Below are positions 59,844 to 64,000 of a stretch of DNA of 64,000 bases, piece by piece. Numbering within the stretch: position 1 is the first letter of the stretch; each line of letters begins with the position of its first letter. Position numbers and translations under genes: made by a program. The notes beneath the pieces were generated by a model. It was given only the letters and a program-made list of their open reading frames with translations, was not told the origin of the DNA and did not search any database. This stretch comes from Adineta steineri (lineage: Eukaryota; Rotifera; Eurotatoria; Adinetida; Adinetidae). The DNA is taken from assembly GCA_905250115.1 (NCBI GenBank), contig CAJNOI010000006.1, forward strand, positions 596,033 to 660,032, given 5' to 3'.

Positions 59844-60865
59844 TGTTACTATATTATTATTGATTGTTGTCAATAATATGAGCAGAAAAACAGGTATATA
59901 GATATATAGCAATAAACGTCTCCATATTTATAGGCAATATTAAGAAGGCTATAAATGTACTCAATAATCTGGACGGGATGAATAAAACAGCGAAAATAAA
60001 TCAATGCACTGAATACTTTATTATTACTCAGATTTCAGCGAATACAAGAAAAAAAGTGCATAATATTTTTAGATTTAGCTTGTTTTTTTTTGCGTTTGAT
60101 ATTTTCTTATGTATTTTCGCTTAAAGACATAATATCATTCGTCGTGCGAATGTATGATGCAAGCTTACTGTATTAAGACCTGGATGACGTCCGTTTATTA
60201 TAAGCTAATGATATATAATCACGATTACCTGCGTCATAGTTCAAAGTGTATTATATTGAAAATAATTTTTTCTATGATAAATGGTGCTTATTCTAATAAG
60301 TAAATTACCATGAATAAGTTATTCTTCTTCTTTCAATATTTCAATTAAAACCAACATTAATTTCAAAATACCTTTGACGTACATGCTACGTATTGATAAG
60401 TGCAAAAAGAGTCATACTAAACATGTGATATTTATATTATGATTGTCTACAAAACCTTCATTGTGAAGTCGTTGATCTGAATTTAGTATAATCTTTTTAA
60501 AAGACTCAATGAACTATTAAATTGATCGTTATAATGATCAAGGTTCAGTATATTTTGAGTATTGCTTTGGCAGAAAGACTTAATTGTTTAGTCGAAAAAA
60601 ATACTAATATTAAAAGCTTGGCTTTACATAAGTATCAATATCTGGACTAAAATAGATACAAAACATAGAAAATCTTCGTTGAAAGTCGTTTTCGAACAAG
60701 AATAAATAGAAAGAAAATTAAGATTTATACTGTGGTTTTGACTAAACGGCGACGTCTTCAGAATTTGATTGGTTAGATAAATATCCATTAAAAACATTAG
60801 TGTTCTGTTCTTGAATCGTGTCGTGTCATTTTTCTTTACTAAATATTATATTTTAAATAGTTTTA
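59844..60865. promoter_or_regulatory. Divergent intergenic region HMGCR / COG7 fragment
   Basis: About 1 kb of AT-rich DNA with no supported gene. It contains the HMGCR upstream region and any promoter left for the COG7 fragment. Confidence 0.45.
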
Positions 60866-62285
60866 ATGGTAAATTCTATAATTTTTTAGTTATTGTTCAT
60901 ATCATAACATAAAATACTTTGTTTAGGATGATTTTTCAAAATTTTTTGATGATGAATTTAATGTTATCGACTGGCTTAATCAAGCATTTCGATTACAAAA
61001 AGAAACAAACCAAAATGTGGATAACTATACAGGAGTATTGATAACAAAATTACAAATGTATGTTCAAGAAATGAATAATTCCATTGAAGAAACAAGTCAA
61101 CAAGCAATTCAACAATTTCCTCGGTTAATATTAACAAAAGAGAAAATTAAGCAAATAATTATTCTCTATTTATTTTAGAGTTCTTCGTGAAATTGATGTT
61201 CTTAGACATGAAGCTACTTTACTACAAGAACAAATGCGTACAGTACGTGGTGATGTTCAAAAAGTGAATCAAGAGACAGCTGATGGAATGCGAAATTTAA
61301 TTGAATTAGATTCAGTTAAAAATCGTATTCAGCTAGCATCGAAAGCATTACAAGAAGCCGATAATTGGGTAACATTATCAGCTCAAATCGATGATGTATT
61401 TGAATCAAAAGATACTGTACAAGTAAAATAATCAAAAAGAATATTTCACGAAAATAAATATTTTTCAAATTATCGAATTATTTAGATAGCTACAAAATTA
61501 CTAGCTATGCAACAATCATTAAAAATTCTTACAGATGTACCTGATTATGCTGATCGTGTCAATCGTTTAGAAACATTAAAAAATCGTTTAGAAGCATTAA
61601 TGAGTCCAACAGTTATTGCTGCTTTTAATACACAAGATATTGGTATGAATACAAAATTTTATATAAAAATTAATTTTCTTATGAAAAAATCTTCTATAGA
61701 AATGGCACGATCATTTGCACATTTATTTCAATCGATAGATCGAGCAGAACAATTAGAAGATCTATATGTAACATCCGTTAAAGTAATATTCATTTTATAA
61801 TAATTAAACAACACAAACTTTTATGTATTTCTTTTAGACTCGTTTAGATGCACGTATTAGAGAACTTATTGATAGTACAAATAAAGAACATGAATTGATC
61901 TTTATTACAATTTATGATTATTTATCTAATCTTTGGCAAGATGAAGTAATTAAATAGATATAGATATGGTTTAAAAAACAAAATTCTTTTATTTAAGATA
62001 CGTTGGTGTACAAAAATCTTTCAACACCCCAATCGTGTGACATTATCAATTGTATTAAATGGTCTAAAAATTTTTCATGTTAAATATAAAAATCAATTTC
62101 ATACAGAAATTCATCGACAACAAATATCAGCGAAAAAACGACTCGAAATATTACTTGCATGTAAACGGGTAAGTTCAAAAGAGCAACTACGAAAAGCATT
62201 TCTAGATAGATTTTATTTTTTTGTTGAATGTTGTTTAAAAAAATGTAAAGAATTTTCATCTCGATCGCCAATAATCAGTGTATGA
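60866..62285 (+). pseudogene. COG7: COG7 N-terminal portion, truncated
   Basis: Seven exons: 60866-60868 (the ATG alone), 60927-61123, 61179-61422, 61486-61642, 61700-61782, 61838-61945, 61998-62168, in phase for 321 codons. They read DDFSKFFDDEFNVIDWLNQA, NSIEETSQQAIQQFPRVLRE, DNWVTLSAQIDDVFESKDTV, DVPDYADRVNRLETLKNRLE and IRWCTKIFQHPNRVTLSIVL, which follow animal COG7 in order. COG7 is a lobe-B subunit of the conserved oligomeric Golgi tethering complex, normally about 770 residues. Homology stops near GSLLACKR-like LLACKR. Beyond it the frame runs 38 more codons to a stop at 62285, overlapping the end of the minus-strand NHL gene. No downstream COG7 exon is present in the remaining window. 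All exons are clean, so truncation is recent or the gene encodes a short form. Confidence 0.85.
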
Positions 62286-63388
62286 TCACGTTTCATTGCT
62301 AAAGCACTTGGTCCTTGTAAATCTTTACAACACCAATAAGTAATTAATTCATGTTCTTCATTTTGATGAGGTTTTACTCGTCTTTCAACTAAACGTGATT
62401 CAGGATCAGAATAACAAACTGTTAACCAATTTCCTTCTTCGTCAAGTAATATACCATGTGGAACATGTAATGTAGTTTCAACATTGACATGATTTCGTGG
62501 TTCATGATCATATATTTTTTGTATATAACCCATTTTATCAAATAAATAAACAGCACCATGATAATTCGGTGCATCATCGCATGTAACAACACATTGATTA
62601 TGTCCATTGATAGCAATAAAATTTGGTTTAACTTTATGTTGTATTTGTTGATATCGTGTTAAATACCAGCGACGATTAACATAACGAAAATCCGGTGAAA
62701 AAACACAAATTCGATGATTCCATGTATCACACATATAAATCTCTCTAGAAAAAACGAAAATAAAAATTTATTTCTTATGAGTATAAATAATTTACCCGTT
62801 CGATGGATCAACAGCAATTCCACTAGGTGAATTAAATCGATTATTAGCATGACCACTTTCTTCAGTACCTAATTTTTGTATAATCATTTTTTTTTCTAAA
62901 TCATATAATGATAATGAATGTGCTTTTGTAACATAAATTTGTTGTGGATAATTTGGCCGTGGTGTAACACATTCAGGTGTTGCTAAATCACCACGAAATA
63001 TTTGTAATAGATTTCCATTGGCATTCGAATCAAACATAAGTAAACGATTATTATAATGATCGCAAACTATAATTTCTTCAGCTTCTGTATTTAATACACA
63101 TATACCATATGTATGTGCTATAGACATTGGTGTTGGTGATGCTCGACCAGATGATGCGTTTTCATAATGAAATTTTTTCAATGTATAATATGGTTTTGTT
63201 TCATAATTTGTTATTGATGGTAAAGAAGTAACGAATGATGATGATGATGATGATGAAATAAATTTTGAATGAACATCAGCATTTTTATTTTCGTTAGGTG
63301 TACCAACTGATAGTGTCTGGGTATCTGATGAATCAGGTAAATAACCTGGAACTATTGAAGGACGACGTTTAGTTAAGAGACTCTCCAT
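62213..63388 (-). CDS. NHL-repeat (six-bladed propeller) protein
   Basis: Two exons on the minus strand, 62796-63388 and 62213-62744, give about 374 residues from MESLLTKRRPSIVPGYLPDS; an upstream in-frame ATG at 63418 would add ten. The first 70 residues are disordered and include a Ser run. The rest is NHL-like repeats: TYGICVLNTEAEEIIVCDHY-NNRLLMFD, SPSGIAVDPSNGEIYMCDTW-NHRICVF (completed across the intron), HVPHGILLDEEGNWLTVCYS and GPSALAMKRDHTLIIGDRDE-NSLHFF. The propeller is a protein- or RNA-binding platform, as in TRIM-NHL proteins, but no RING, B-box or coiled coil is present. Its final 73 bp overlap the readthrough end of the COG7 fragment on the other strand. Confidence 0.75.
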
Positions 63389-63418
63389 CGTTATGTTCTT
63401 ATTACTGATGAATAACAA

Positions 63419-64000
63419 TATTCATATTCCAGTTATGATATTATTGTTCTTTCTCTTATATGTAGTTTCCTATTTGGTCGATTAGTTTGATAAATGGAAT
63501 GTAGAAGGGAACTACTCGTATTATTAGAACCAAACTAAAGTCAAAATCTATCAACGTAATTCATCATGACAGGACAGCCTACGTCTAATGAATGTCATGA
63601 CAGAATGAGATAGACAAGAAAAATATAACTGATATCATCATTGTAGAAAGACATATTCAAGTCATCTCTAATATATAGAGAAAGTATCAGACAAAACAAA
63701 AACAATTTAAAAATTTTCCTGGTTATATTTGTATTATTAAACTTTATAAATTGAAAGATTTATTTATTTGTTAAACATTTCCAATTCTATTTATCGTCAA
63801 AGGATATTATGAATAATTATTTTTACATAGAATAGAAACAATAAATCATTTCTTATTTTTAACAAATATACTTTTACTCTATTAACTATAAATATGCGCA
63901 TATGTATAAATCATAAGTAATCAACACATCTGTCGAGGGTAATAAGTATGTTATGTCACAAACAAAATATGAGTGTAATAAAAAGAACATAAACTAATAA
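63419..64000. other. AT-rich DNA to the window end
   Basis: Upstream region of the NHL gene. No open frame or repeat that I can support. Confidence 0.5.

Overview
The window is metazoan nuclear DNA. It is very AT-rich, and its genes are broken by many small GT-AG introns, mostly 45-70 bp with some of 200-700 bp. Gene content points to a bdelloid rotifer: a huge FG-GAP/VCBS-repeat membrane protein, an ADP-ribosyltransferase-like/TPR protein of the kind expanded in bdelloids, tiny introns, intact animal housekeeping genes (actin, HMG-CoA reductase, THOC5, RABL2, SGSM), and gene fragments with small foldback repeats. The organism assignment is inference. I found no rRNA, tRNA, CRISPR array, operon or spliced-leader gene.

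Layout. 0.6-4.8 kb: a secreted Kunitz-like protein and an ENPP-family pseudo-phosphodiesterase on the minus strand, divergent from a small secreted Gly/Asn/Val-rich protein. 4.8-11.3 kb: AT-rich DNA with no gene I can support. 11.3-13.0 kb: a rhodopsin-class GPCR. 13.4-15.3 kb (minus): RABL2, probably spliced into, or followed closely by, a DH(RhoGEF)-like region. 15.96-20.96 kb: a 21-exon SGSM1/2-type RUN-TBC RabGAP sharing an upstream region with RABL2. 21.3-23.2 kb (minus): two coiled-coil proteins. 24.2-28.7 kb: THOC5, then tyrosylprotein sulfotransferase. 29.5-31.8 kb: an intronless RING/TRAF-type zinc-finger gene bracketed by two 142-bp direct repeats. 34.4-40.5 kb: the FG-GAP protein with 35 repeats. 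41.0-42.6 kb: a debris zone with a frameshifted VPS53 fragment, a 119-bp foldback element and a GC-rich coding island with an in-frame stop. 43.0-46.4 kb (minus): a chondroitin-polymerising-factor-like glycosyltransferase. 46.4-50.35 kb: gene-poor. 50.35-52.7 kb: the ART-like/TPR protein, convergent with actin (53.3-54.6 kb, minus). 55.6-57.0 kb: two orphan proteins. 57.1-59.8 kb (minus): HMG-CoA reductase. 60.9-62.3 kb: an N-terminal COG7 fragment colliding with a minus-strand NHL-repeat gene.

There is no operonic logic. Recurring themes are membrane traffic (RABL2, SGSM, the VPS53 and COG7 fragments), Golgi modification (TPST, CHPF-like) and enzyme folds whose catalytic residues look lost (ENPP, ART, CHPF-like). 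Exon borders were inferred by reading GT-AG sites and checking that phases join. For nearly every multi-exon model the summed exon length is a multiple of three, which supports the models, but they are not transcript-verified.
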